A DNA stretch of 64,000 nt from Amorphophallus konjac (taxonomy: Eukaryota > Streptophyta > Magnoliopsida > Alismatales > Araceae). Shown piece after piece: positions 22,501-32,982 of this stretch. Within the stretch, counting starts at the first letter, position 1. Every line of letters begins with the position of its first letter. Made by a program: the position numbers and the translations under genes. The stretch is taken from assembly GCA_022559845.1 (NCBI GenBank), contig CM040123.1, positions 301,866,642 through 301,930,641 on the forward strand. The letters are read 5' to 3'. A model generated the notes under the pieces. The model saw only the letters and a program-made list of their open reading frames with translations, ran no database searches and was not told where the DNA came from.

Positions 22501-23928
22501 GACAAAAGCAAGGAAGGATACACATCCTTTCTTGACGAGCTTGCTTGCTCGAAGAGCCGAAATAAGAGGGGATTTGCTTCGACTCTTAGGACTAGTATAA
22601 GTCAGTTCCGGAAATTCCTTGAAAACAATCTTGCTATCACGGCAATCAACCGTTGCCTGGTATTTGGATAACCAATCTGCTCCTAGTATAACATCATACT
22701 CTTTTAGATCTAAGCAGATAAGATCAATAGGAAAATTCTTTCCTCGAACCAATACCTCACAGTTTTGGTAATGATGTGTGATATCCGTCTCGTTTCCGAG
22801 AGGAGTAGACAATGTTAACTTCATCCATTCTGGTTCTAGAGGTAATGGGTCAGCAAACTTCTTGGAAATAATGGAATGCGATGCACCCGTATCAAATAAG
22901 ACATGTGCATATTTGGAACAAATTTTTAATGTACCTTCCACCAATCCGCCTTCTTCTTTCGGTTCGGTCTCCTGGATCGCATGAAGACACGCGTTCCTTG
23001 TCACTGGGCGTTTACCCTCACCGTCTTGGTCATTCATTAATGGACAATCGGGAATCCGATGTTCACGACTCCCACAACGGAGACATGCTCCTAATTTCCT
23101 CCAGCATTCTTCTGTTTTGTGACCAGCCTTGTCACAATGCTTGCATACTACGTTTGAAGGTGTAGTGGTGATAGAGAAAGGCTTGGATTTCTTGAACTTC
23201 TGATCTTGAGAGGAAGAACCCCCATTATTGGGCCTCTTCTTAAAGTTGGGTTTGAAAGAACCCGAACCCGTGACTTGTTCCTTCTTGTCTTTTCCACGGA
23301 TCCTATCAGATAGTTCAGTGGCATCTTCAAGTAATTGAGCTCGGCGCACTATTTCAGAATAAATTTGGATATCCATAGGCGCCAGTTGAGTAATGTAGTG
23401 GGGCCTAAGCCCATTAAGAAATCTACGGGCTTTCATCTTTTCCGTGCTAATTAAATGCTTAGCATATCTAGACAGTCTAGAGAACTGTGCTTCATAATCA
23501 GCCACCGATAAAGATCTTTGCTTTAATGTGGCAAATTCGGCGGCCTTCTTTTCCTGGACCCTATCAGAGAAATATTTGGCGTTGAAATATTCAACGAATT
23601 CTCCCCATGTAACTTGAGTTGGGTCAATAGTAGCTTCAATCGACTCCCACCAGCATCTAGCATCCCTTTCTAACTGGAAAGTAGCTAATAAGACTTTGTC
23701 CTGATCCGTGCATTGCATAACACGGAATATACGTTCAATCTCCCGAACCCAATGTTCGGCATCGTCTGGATCGGTCGATCCCATGAACTTCGGGGGATTC
23801 ATATTCTTGAATGCTTGGTGTAAGCTTCCAGCTCGTGGAGCACCACCTTGTGCTACCTGTTGTAGCACTTGGGTCATCCCTTGAAGGGTACGCTGCATGT
23901 TGCGCCATTGAGCACGTTCGGCAGCCAT
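19576..23928 (-). pseudogene. gag-pol: Tekay-1 gag-pol polyprotein with one in-frame stop
   Basis: One frame of about 1450 codons starts at ATG 23928 ([12 protein letters not shown]). In order: Gag capsid ([20 protein letters not shown]), two zinc knuckles ([28 protein letters not shown]), protease ([22 protein letters not shown]), reverse transcriptase ([26 protein letters not shown], catalytic FIDDI), RNase H ([18 protein letters not shown]), integrase with zinc-binding part ([26 protein letters not shown]) and core acidic residues in [17 protein letters not shown] and [13 protein letters not shown], and a C-terminal GPF/Y domain plus divergent chromodomain ([19 protein letters not shown]). 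The only break is TAG at 21694, where Trp is expected (N-W-ERPTNA). The family order and chromodomain are those of Tekay/Del chromoviruses. Confidence 0.95.
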
Positions 23929-24084
23929 TATCCTACAATTACAATAGCTATGTTAGTATTATATCACTATGATCTTATAAAGGACTCATTGATCATTTAA
24001 CCCTTGGTTCTACCCACTCTCACTTGGTTAAAGGTTTTGAAACCTATCCTTGGACTTGGGTTTCCTAGGAATTGAATACCTTAG

Positions 24085-24096
24085 GCTCTGATACCA
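24085..24096 (-). promoter_or_regulatory. Primer-binding site of Tekay-1 (tRNA-iMet)
   Basis: TGGTATCAGAGC on -, 7 bp from the 5' LTR, complementary to the 3' end of plant initiator tRNA-Met. Confidence 0.93.
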
Positions 24097-24103
24097 CAAA
24101 GAC

Positions 24104-27100
24104 TGTCACGCCCCGAGCGCGAAGGATACCCGGAGATGCGCGACGTGTCTATATCAATCATGTCAATCAGAGTGGTCGTGTATTCGACACAAAGACAGAG
24201 ATGCGCAAAATAGCAAGATAACCCAATCCTTTATTTCATAACGGATAGACTATTACAAATCCAATACTCTGTTTAATAAAAAGGAAAAGAATACATATTT
24301 GACTCAAGGAACTATAGGAAAGACTAGACGACACTTGAGCAGCTCTATCACTTTCACTCTTGAACATTCCCATCCGATTGACTTCCATCGTCGTCGGACT
24401 TACCTGAAAAGTACAAAGGGACAAACGGAATGAGCGAACGCTCAGTAGGAAATTATATCTCAAGTACTAGCAAGGGGTTTAAGTAATTACATTTTCATGA
24501 ATGCAATAAAGCTATGCATGCTCGCATGAAACGACAAGATAGAGAGGATGTAATATCAAGGAAATAAGATGAACTTACCATGAACTTTCAACAAGATAAC
24601 AAGTTTATTCAAGATATTCAAGCAAGTACAATTATCGAGTCATGTCAAGAACTTTGGCTATCAGGTATCAAGCAAGTAAATTACCCTCTTTCGGGCCACG
24701 CATTTCATGTAAAGTCAAGTACGATTCAAGTACAAGATGTGTGTGGAATGTCCAATCAAGCAAGTCAAGTACTCGGTATAATGCCAGATACCTTATCATT
24801 TTAACTCCCATGGGCACAAGTACTTTCGGGTGCTCCTCCCAGGACCAGATCGGGCCCTATATGCGCAGGCATTTATCATGTGTTTTGACATCCACTCTTG
24901 TTTATAGCCAACATAGAATTTCAATAATCAAGCTTGTAGACACGTATGACAACTTTGATAGAATAGAGTCCAAAATATGACAAAGGACATAGAATGGCGA
25001 TAATAACGGTATAATCACGATATCGATAAAACTAGGTAGAATATGATTCCCTTAACTTGGGTACCATGACAAATCAGTATGGACATTCTTTATATAGAAT
25101 TGAGGTCCACATGAACAGTATATCAAAGGTAAGATACCCTCATTCTTATCATAGAATTGAGGTTTACAAGAACGACATGATATGGCATGATATCATCATC
25201 CCATTAAGAACTTCTTATGATATACTCTTTGTATAATCATAAGGGCCGGTATCCCATGTTTCTTTAGAGTGACATGGCATCAATGGTGTAATGGGTTTTT
25301 AGGGTACAACCAGCTCAGTCGGCCTTGAGGGAATCCAAGGCTACGAGGAGTCTTACGGAGGTCTCTATGACTAACTCGCTAGTCCAAAGGAACGGAATGT
25401 CCAATGGAGAGCTTGTATGTCAATGAGAGTTGTGTGTGATCGATAAATCAACATGAAACGTGGGACTATACTCACGGAGTGGAGAATAGTGCCGATATAT
25501 ATATATTATGATATATAAAACCATCGGTTAGCAAATCAGTTTATAGTAAAATAACGACTTAGGTCAAGTCGTTTCTCAAGTAATTAACGCCTAACAGAAG
25601 GGCGTTTACATATGGTCCGTTTTGTAGAATTTTCAATAATTCAATAATTTATCTAAGACGCGCCTTCGGAAGGGGCGTTTCTTCAGAAGTTGACGACTAC
25701 TGTAGCAGGCGTCTTTTTATTTACAATTTTTTTTTCAAAACATATTTATTTTCAAAAATTATCAAAAACGCGCCCTTGGCAGGGGCGTTAATCATTAAGT
25801 TCTTATTTTCACAGAATATATATTCCAGGATTTTAACAGATACGCGCCCTAGTAAGGGGCGTTTATTTTTAATTCACGTCCTGTGATGGGGCGTTACCAC
25901 ATGGAAAACGACCTAGTCTAGGTCGTGAATTCAAGAAATATCAGGAATTTACATGATCAGCAAGATTTGCACGATAATCAAGGATAACAATCATATAGTC
26001 ATGACAGAAAAATTGGCAGGAATTCAGATGCAGTATATTAGGTTTGATGTTTCACGTTTATTGACTTTTAACCGTTAACAATTATTGATTTGATTTTATG
26101 TAATTGCATGGATAATCAGTTCTTAAGATTTAAGTGAAATTAACGCCTGTGTACAGGGCGTCAAATATGAAATTGACGACCTGGGCAGGGTCGTGTCTTG
26201 TAAATTAGCGCCCTAGTAAGGGGCGTCTCTTTCAAAATATTGCAGAAACATAATAAAACCATATTAAACCGTATGCATGTCATGTCAATACGTATATAAG
26301 TCTTGTCTTAATTTATTTGGGCTACAGTAACTTGAGAAAATCCTACCTTAAGAGTTGATTTGGAGATGACCGTGAGGGATTTGTAAGGATCAATGATGCT
26401 GCAGACGTTGGATGAATCCTACAGAGGATAGATTGAAGATATTAGTTTCCTTGAAATCCATGGACTGTAGGTAGAGGAAGGGGTACTTACACACGGATGA
26501 AGAACTCTTGTTCCTCAAACGCCCGAGCCTCTTAACCTGTTAATAAGAGAAGAAGAATAATCAATATTCTTCATGCGACTGTAAACAGAAGAAGAAAAAA
26601 AATAGAAGAACATATGTTCTTCACGTACCTGCAGCAGTAGTTCGTCCAAATAGTTTTAGGGTTGGCCGAACGAGAGTTTTTATAGGATTTTGGGTGTCCT
26701 ATTAGGGTTAGTGATTGTGTGGAAGCAATACTTCTATGATAGAGTCATTACCACGTTTGAACTCTTTCTAATACTTATCACTTACCCTGGATAAGTTCTG
26801 GGTTCGAACGGTTCACGAACTGAATTAACGCCTTAGGTAAGGGCGTCGATTCTTTAATTAACGACCTAGTTCAGGTCGTTTCTTAAGAAACGTCTTGGAT
26901 AAGGGCGTTCCTTATTTTTGAAACACGCCCCATATATGGGCGTTTCTATTACTTGCCTATTTGGTCGTGAGAGTTGACGACCGCACGTGTGGGCGTCCTT
27001 TCTTTAGTCACGCCTTTGATAGAGGCGTTTCTTTTTGAATTAACGCCCTAATAAGAGGCGTTATTTTAATTTTGTTTTACTTCATCTAATTAACCCTATT

Positions 27101-27176
27101 CTTATTATCTGTATTACTACTGTAATATATATATGTTTTAATTTATTTCAAATATTCATTTATCAGGGTTGCTACA
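24104..27176 (-). repeat. 5' LTR of Tekay-1 (3073 bp)
   Basis: Same length as the 3' LTR and over 99% alike by eye. Its hairpin array lies at 25553-27062. It drives transcription of the element on the minus strand. Differences from the other copy include C26926/G26942 against T19242/A19258, which sit opposite each other in one hairpin. Confidence 0.97.
25553..27062. repeat. Hairpin array in the Tekay-1 5' LTR
   Basis: The same 18 hairpins as at 17869-19378, shifted by 7684 bp. Two hairpins pair better here than in the 3' LTR: the one near 25692-25713 ends GGCGTC instead of GGCATC, and 26925-26943 has ACGCCC/GGGCGT instead of ATGCCC/GGGCAT. Confidence 0.9.
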
Positions 27177-27181
27177 TAGCA
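27177..27181. repeat. Target-site duplication TAGCA (right) of Tekay-1
   Basis: Matches 16415-16419. Confidence 0.95.
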
Positions 27182-27229
27182 GTCATAGGAATCATATAGC
27201 TAATTGCATAGTCAAAGTCAGAGTCGTAC

Positions 27230-27605
27230 CTGGAGTAGAGGGGAGAAGCCCCCGAGCATCGTCCGCCTGCTGGTGGAGCAGAGGGTGTCGAACAAGAAAG
27301 CAAGGACCGTCGCTCCCCAAGTGTAGTCCCTGACGTGCCCTAAGTCCTTGAGCAAAGGGAGGAAACGATAGATGATGACGTCAGCCCATGTCGCAAACAG
27401 AAGACGTCCAAAGAACATCATCAAGAAGCGTCTCAACACTCGATTCACCTCGGGTCCCGCCACAGCTGCCACTTTGGGTTGTGCCAGCTCTATCAATCTC
27501 TGTAAATGCTGCTCGGGCAGCTCGCCTGTCGCTATCCCGGCTCGCCTCAGTCTGAGGCTGTCGTGTAGCCTCGCCATCGTCAAAGTCGTCGACTGACGCT
27601 CTGGG
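27230..27605 (-). pseudogene. Plant mobile domain gene, exon 1 (5' end truncated)
   Basis: Exon 1 runs on - to 27230 and ends CTCCAG|GTACGACTC, the donor of the intron that holds Tekay-1. It encodes RFLMMFFGRLLFATWADVII, then LPLLKDLGHVRDYTWGATVL and AFLFDTLCSTSRRTMLGGFS, the central part of a plant mobile domain. The usual N-terminal part of the domain is absent: homology stops near 27605, where copia-2 sequence begins, so the gene is cut there. Together with 14800-16384 it would give about 500 residues. Transposon-borne rather than cellular origin is plausible, because the gene lies among retroelements and has decayed. Confidence 0.75.
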
Positions 27606-28173
27606 TGCCAGAATCAATTTGAGCGCACATGGTATTTCAGAATTTCAAGGCAAATTGGTTTCCTTCAAAAGACATGTTTCCACATTTCAATACCAATTGT
27701 TGCATATGATCAAGCAATTCCACAGTTCAAAAATTTTGCCCTTTTGAAATAAGAAGGGTTTTCAAATTCAATTTGAAAGCACGTGCAAATCAAAGGCAAA
27801 TTGATTTCATTCAAAACACAAGGTTCCTTATAAGCCAAATAATTCAATTTCTGAGTTTTGGTACTAGGCGGAGAACATAGGTCCGAAGACCACCATCACG
27901 CTTAGTGGAAGTATCCAGTTGAACGTAGTCCAACATTTTCTAACCACTATTTGATATACCAAATATTCATCCATTGAAGATATGTATGGCTTGTGAAGAA
28001 TTTGAGAAAAACATGAGAACATACCAAAATCTGATTCCAAAACATCAAAACCACCAAGTTTGACAGTGAAGGAGCAAAGTTGGAGTTTTACCATATGAGT
28101 GTGCATTGTTCCATTTTATTGGAACCCCTTTCATTCTTTATTTACCTCAAGGCACACTTGCATCCAAAATAAT
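27606..28173 (-). other. Non-coding sequence after copia-2 gag
   Basis: Shortly after the gag stop the sequence reads GGATGCAAGTGTGCCTTGAG, as at the usual gag-pol boundary of SIRE elements, but then departs from any pol. AT-rich, no open frame of note. The left edge near 27606 is inferred from where plant-mobile-domain coding starts. Confidence 0.5.
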
Positions 28174-30298
28174 TCATTCATCAGATTTGGGCACCCAAGC
28201 CTTTTTGGGTCCCTAGAGGTTGGTAGCATTGCCACCAAATGCTTTCTTCTTTTTCATTGCTACAACATCATCATTCTTCATGATCCTGCAATTCTCAATA
28301 GCATGTCCATGGTTTCCACAATAAAGGCATTGAGGAGAAGCAGTTTTACCAAAAGACTTCCTTTTTGGAGTAAAGGAAGTTTCAAATCCATTCCATCTTC
28401 TATTTTCAAAAGGTCTAAATTTAACAAAATCAGACCTAGCATGCATTCTAGAAGCATGGAAATTTTCTGTTTTCAAAAACCAACATTCTTTCATTACATG
28501 CCCGTACTTCCCACAATGAAAGCAACAAGGAGACGTGGGTCTACGGAATGACTTTCCATTGTTTGCATGAGTGTTTGTGAACAAGTTTTTCTTATGGGAT
28601 GCAAACCTTTCAGCATGGGAAGCATGTTCATTTCTGAATTTTCTTTGAAAGTTAAACTTAGCATTCATGGCACGATAATCATCATTTTGTTTCACAAAGT
28701 AATCATCCATGACATGGCCAAGTTTGTGACAATAAAAGCATGAGACATTTTTCTTTCTTTTGAAAGAAGCGTTATCTTTGCATGTATTATGCTCATCCAT
28801 TTTCAAGACATCACAATCACTCATTTCATGACCAAACATGCCACAATAGAAGCATTCAACATTCAACTTTGATTTTTGAGATCTATTTGACATGGAAGGC
28901 TTTTTGTTGTGATTTTTCTTTTTATCAAAACTATTTTCAGATATTTTCACTTGAGCAATGGGAGGATGTGTTTTGGAGGTACTAGGAATGTCGGAGACAT
29001 GAACAAAAGAGGTTTTCATTTTTGATTCAAAAGATTTTTTGTTGACCGGGATGTAACCAAGACCCTCTTTTTGAAAGTTCACTTTAACACCTAGCAATGA
29101 GTCTAAGTTCTCCTTCCCTTTGACAAATCTAGACAAGTCATTTTTTAAATCATTTGTCTCTTTTTCACGTGCAAGGATTTTCTCACTAAGCAAGCAATTC
29201 ACTGATTCCAAGTTTTCATTCTCTTTCAAGATTTCCTTATTTTCATCATTCACGGCATAGAGTTTTTCAGTTAAATTTTCAAGAACTTTCTCAGTTTCAA
29301 CAAACTTTGAAATCTTAACAAGCAATTGTTCATTCTCAGATTTCAACAAGGAATTTTCTTTTTCAAACTTATCAAGGCATTTCAATCTTCCTTCTAGTAA
29401 GGAATTCTGAATTAACATGGCACCATTTTTCTTTTTAAGATCTTCATTTTCATTCATGATGCTTTTACTTTCAATTTCAGAATCAAGTAGCTTTTCAAAC
29501 ATTTTATCATCATCAGACAAAGAAGCTAGCTTGTTCTTAAGATATTCTTCATTTTTTCTCAAGCATGGAGATTTTAGACATGAGGAATGTATTTTGCTCA
29601 CGCAGCTCATCACACTCATTTTCAATTTGAAAAGATGTGTTAAGTTTTCTAGCCATTTCAACATCTTCATTCAAACAGGAAATCTCTTCTGAAAATAATT
29701 CAACTTTTGATTCAAGAGATTCATTTTGTTCTTGCAGATGTTCAATTTTTGACTCCTAGATTTTACAGTTCTCACAAGAGGAATTAGCATGCCCATTCTC
29801 ATTAATCTTCCTTTTCAAGATTTTATTTTCAGATTTGAGTTTCTTGCATTTATCATACAGCGTAGCATATGCCATTTGCCATTCCTCAATAGAGAGTTCT
29901 TCGGATTCAGAATTTACCTCATCAACATTTTCATCATGGCATTGATCAGCATCGCCGGCCATGAAATCTTTTTGCCCTTCCATCTCTTGAGCTTTGATTA
30001 ACCGATCCATAAGCTCCTTTGCCGTTGTACAAGAAGAAGCAAAAGGAAACAAGTCAGTGTCTACGGCAGCTTGTAATAAACTCAAGACAATAATATTTTC
30101 ATGACTCTTCAATTTATCATGTTTAGACCACTTGGTCTCATCTGAAGGCAAAATGTGAGGACCATTATGAATCAACTTCCAAAGATTTGGATTAACAGAG
30201 TTTGCAGTCCTACATAATCTGCCCAACCACAAGGGAAAATCAGAACCATTAAAAATATGTGCAGAATTCATTGAAAACTGTTCGACAGAAAAACTCAT
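28174..30298 (-). pseudogene. gag: copia-2 gag (coiled coil and four zinc knuckles)
   Basis: Starts at about ATG 30298 (MSFSVEQFSMNSAHIFNGSD). The N-terminal capsid-like part (FNGSDFPLWLGRL, LMDRLIKAQEMEG) is interrupted at 29756, and a frameshift leads to a long Lys/Glu/Asn-rich coiled coil (29670 on). Then come GLGYIPVNKKSF and four C-X2-C-X4-H-X4-C-like knuckles: CFYCGMFGHEMSDC, CFYCHKLGHVMDDY (last Cys replaced), CFHCGKYGHVMKEC and CLYCGNHGHAIENC. The end reads GGNATNL, a TAG at about 28213 (Gln expected), GPKKAWVPKSDE and a TGA at 28174. Gag forms the virus-like particle and binds RNA through the knuckles. The coiled coil and four knuckles agree with the large gag of SIRE elements. Confidence 0.88.
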
Positions 30299-30357
30299 CA
30301 ATGAATAAGCACTGGGATCACTCTGTAGATCGTGAGATCTAGGGACAGCAGAGCCTC

Positions 30358-30369
30358 GCTCTGATACCA
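30358..30369 (-). promoter_or_regulatory. Primer-binding site of copia-2 (tRNA-iMet)
   Basis: TGGTATCAGAGC on -, 2 bp from the LTR end. Complementary to plant initiator tRNA-Met. Confidence 0.93.
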
Positions 30370-30371
30370 AT

Positions 30372-31859
30372 TGTTGGGTCCCGTAGTGCAAGAACACGGA
30401 TCTAGAGGGGGGGGGGTGAATAAGTCTTACTACTATAAACTATGTCCGATTAAAAACATAAACTAGCGCACAACGGAATTAACAAGATTGATACGATTGA
30501 AGAATTTAATCTAAACATATTTAAACTTAATTCACTCAATCTCACCGAGCTCACACGATTGCATAAACATATAAGATAGCGAAGCATACAACCACAAAGA
30601 TCAAACCACAAGACACGGGGATTTTTAAGATGGTTCAGGACCACGACGGGCTCCCTACGTCCACCCCTCACCAAACCCGGTGAGGCTTCACTCGGGGCTA
30701 AATCCCCAAACGGAGACGACGCTCCAAACACACACGGGACGACGCCCGCACACACACGGGGACACCCCAACACACACACCCAGACGGAGACGAAGTCTCC
30801 CACACGATCCGACGACCGGATCACAAACACACACACAATCCGACGACCGAATCACAACACACACACACGCTGCAACAACCGCATCACAATGACACAAACA
30901 TGATCGCACGAAGGCGATCAAACACGACCGTATACACAAACGGTCACACACACAAATATCTCTAATGTTCAGAAAATAAACACAAATATTCAAGTATGAT
31001 CAAACCCAAAATATAGATCATAGAACACATCATAAAGAACTGATAGAAGACATAGAAGTAGTCCCCCTTTATTTATCAAGGCCGGTTGATGATGTTCCTT
31101 GAAGCACAAGTTGGAGGGAACCCAGATGAAGATGATTCTTACGTCCCCTTGATCCTCTCTTCGATCCGCACCTTTTCTTCTTCTTCCACGATCTCCAGAT
31201 CTTCACGGAAGTAGATGATCTCCTCCTTGCAAGAGCTCCACCACGTTCTCCCATTTTCTTCACCTATACGAATGAATAAATGAGCATTAGGGTTGATCAA
31301 CTCCCAAATTCGTTACTCTTATATAAGCAACTCAAGGGGTGGGGAAAAGACTCATAAAACCCTCCTAATACATGTTAAAAACACCTTAATAACAATAGAA
31401 ACTAATAGGGGGTAGTATGGCAATGTTTGAAAGGGTTTTCAATGGGTTTTAAATACTCTCGTAAGTCCCGTCCGGAAGGGGTCGACCCTCTGGGTCGACC
31501 CTCGGGCAACAGGTTGCTGGAATACACAAAAAAACACCCTGTGTTACAGGGGTCGACCCTTCCATGGGTCGACCCCAGGGGTCGACCCTTTCAGGCAGAT
31601 TACACATAAAACAGCTCTGCGCGCTTTGACGACAGGAATTAATTCTCCTAGCTCTGAACTCCGATTGAAGCGAGACTGGAGGCGTTGGAAAGAGGACTCC
31701 CAGAGCTACAACATAAAGTTTTTAGAGAGGAGATCCAGCAGGTGGATTAAAAATGGTGAAGACTATAAGACAGTTTAAGTTTGAAAAACAACTAAAACCT
31801 CCATCAAACCAAAGGGAAACAATTGATTATATGTTACCATAATCCCATGAAGATCAACA
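30372..31859 (-). repeat. LTR of copia-2 (about 1488 bp)
   Basis: On + it begins TGTTGGGTC next to the PBS and ends, as best judged, at CAACA (31855-31859), giving a TGTTG..CAACA pair. A TATATAAG on - near 31318-31325 could be the TATA box. GGGTCGACC motifs cluster at 31478-31590. CACACA-rich sequence at about 30720-30960 and an 11-G run at about 30406 are included. The outer boundary at 31859 lacks a second LTR for proof; an LTR reaching further right is possible. Confidence 0.65.
31478..31590. repeat. Cluster of GGGTCGACCC palindromes in the copia-2 LTR
   Basis: Five GGTCGACC sites in about 110 bp (about 31479, 31493, 31550, 31566 and 31579). The surrounding sequence is unlike that of the copia-1 LTR, yet the core palindrome is the same. 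Confidence 0.85.
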
Positions 31860-32982
31860 ATGATTTTGCATCCTGAAAAACATGATAAACCAAGAGGTTA
31901 GTTGAGAATCAAAATATATGAGTTATGCATTAACACTATGAACATGTTCACAATGAAATACATCATTGAACCTATTCAAACATGCGTTTTGCTTCTCAAA
32001 TCACTTAGCAAAAATGCATTTGACCAAATGACAAGGTTTTAAAATGATAAGCATAAATCTATCATTCAATCAAATATAATAACATGGAAGCTCAACCATT
32101 CAATCACATCCTTGAATCAACCAAATCTTCAACATCAAGATGCTTCATTACACAAGTGTTAACAATCATGCCAAATGCAAAGCATACATAATATCATAGA
32201 ACCACATTCATTCAAATGGCATTCTTGTTGACAAAAATTAATATTCATGAAGCCTTATTTTCACGAGGAACATTGTCTTCACATGCATCTCACACATCAG
32301 TAAATACCAATCATTCATGCAAGGCATGAGCAATATTGAACCAAATCTCATGAAGTCTTGTACGAATATTTCAAGCACAATACAAGCTTAAAAGCTTCAA
32401 GTAGAAAATGCAAGAATCACATTCATGTCATTATCAACTTAGAAGATCACATCCATCAAATTTCAAGTTACAAGGTTGAGGTTATTTCAAGCCCAAAAAT
32501 CTTACGAGGAAAGCCCATGAAAATACCCAACCAAGATTGTGAAAAGCTATTTGATGGAATGCATGAAATATAGAAGAGTCATCATAATGTAGTGAGTTAG
32601 TCAACTCCCTTTTTCAATAAGATCTTCATTGATGCACTCCTTTGAGTTCCAAACATAAATCATGGATTTTGATCCTGCAAATCAAAATATTCAAAGCATG
32701 AGATAATTAAATACAAAGCATTCATATGACTTTCAAACATGAACAGAGTTAACTCCCTTTTTCATTGATGGACTCCTTAAGATTCCAAGTATGAGCCATG
32801 AAGTTGTATTCTTGCAAACCAGCATAAATATAACGTTAGTTCCTTAAACATCAAGTGTAACTCCATCTTTCAACCCATCAAATCAAGATATAAACCATGT
32901 TTCTCAATGAAACACATACACATACAAAAATAATCGTTTTGATATCATTGAAACCAAGCACGAACTATGGGATGCAACACTT
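31860..32982 (-). other. Non-coding copia-like 3' region
   Basis: No gene seen. On - it contains AAAAAGGGAGTTAACTC (near 32760) and AAAAAGGGAGTTGACTAAC (near 32610), polypurine-like words in two diverged copies of a unit about 150 bp apart, and GCAGGATCAAAATC / TCAGGATGCAAAATC words 800 bp apart. This looks like the 3' non-coding part of a SIRE-like element in reverse orientation, upstream of the copia-2 LTR. It joins Tekay-3 integrase abruptly at about 32983. Confidence 0.45.

Larger units (their letters stand above)
16420..27176 (-). mobile_element. Tekay-1: nearly intact Tekay/Del chromovirus (Ty3/gypsy), 10,757 bp
   Basis: The element lies in reverse orientation with two LTRs of exactly 3073 bp, a tRNA-Met primer site, a polypurine tract, one long gag-pol frame with a single stop, and a matching 5-bp target duplication. 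By eye the LTRs differ at about 20 positions (over 99% identical), so insertion is recent. It sits inside an intron of the plant-mobile-domain gene: taking it out, with one TSD copy, restores an 83-bp GT-AG intron. Confidence 0.97.
27606..31859 (-). mobile_element. SIRE-like copia remnant with LTR and gag but no pol (copia-2)
   Basis: On -, an LTR (31859-30372) is followed by a tRNA-Met primer site, a gag frame with stops, and about 570 bp of non-coding sequence. Protease, integrase and reverse transcriptase are absent and no second LTR is found before the junction with the plant-mobile-domain gene at about 27606. The gag ending is typical of SIRE/Maximus. It is either a gag-only (TR-GAG-like) copy or an element truncated by deletion. 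Confidence 0.8.

Noticed and set aside
24085..24096. A tRNA gene at the tRNA-Met-like words
   Set aside because: Only the 12-base primer complement is present beside LTRs (also at 30358, 42723 and 52290); there is no cloverleaf or A/B box.
30680..30993. CACACA-rich ORFs on both strands in the copia-2 LTR
   Set aside because: Simple-sequence repeat inside an LTR; the predicted proteins are low-complexity Thr/His or Cys/Val runs.
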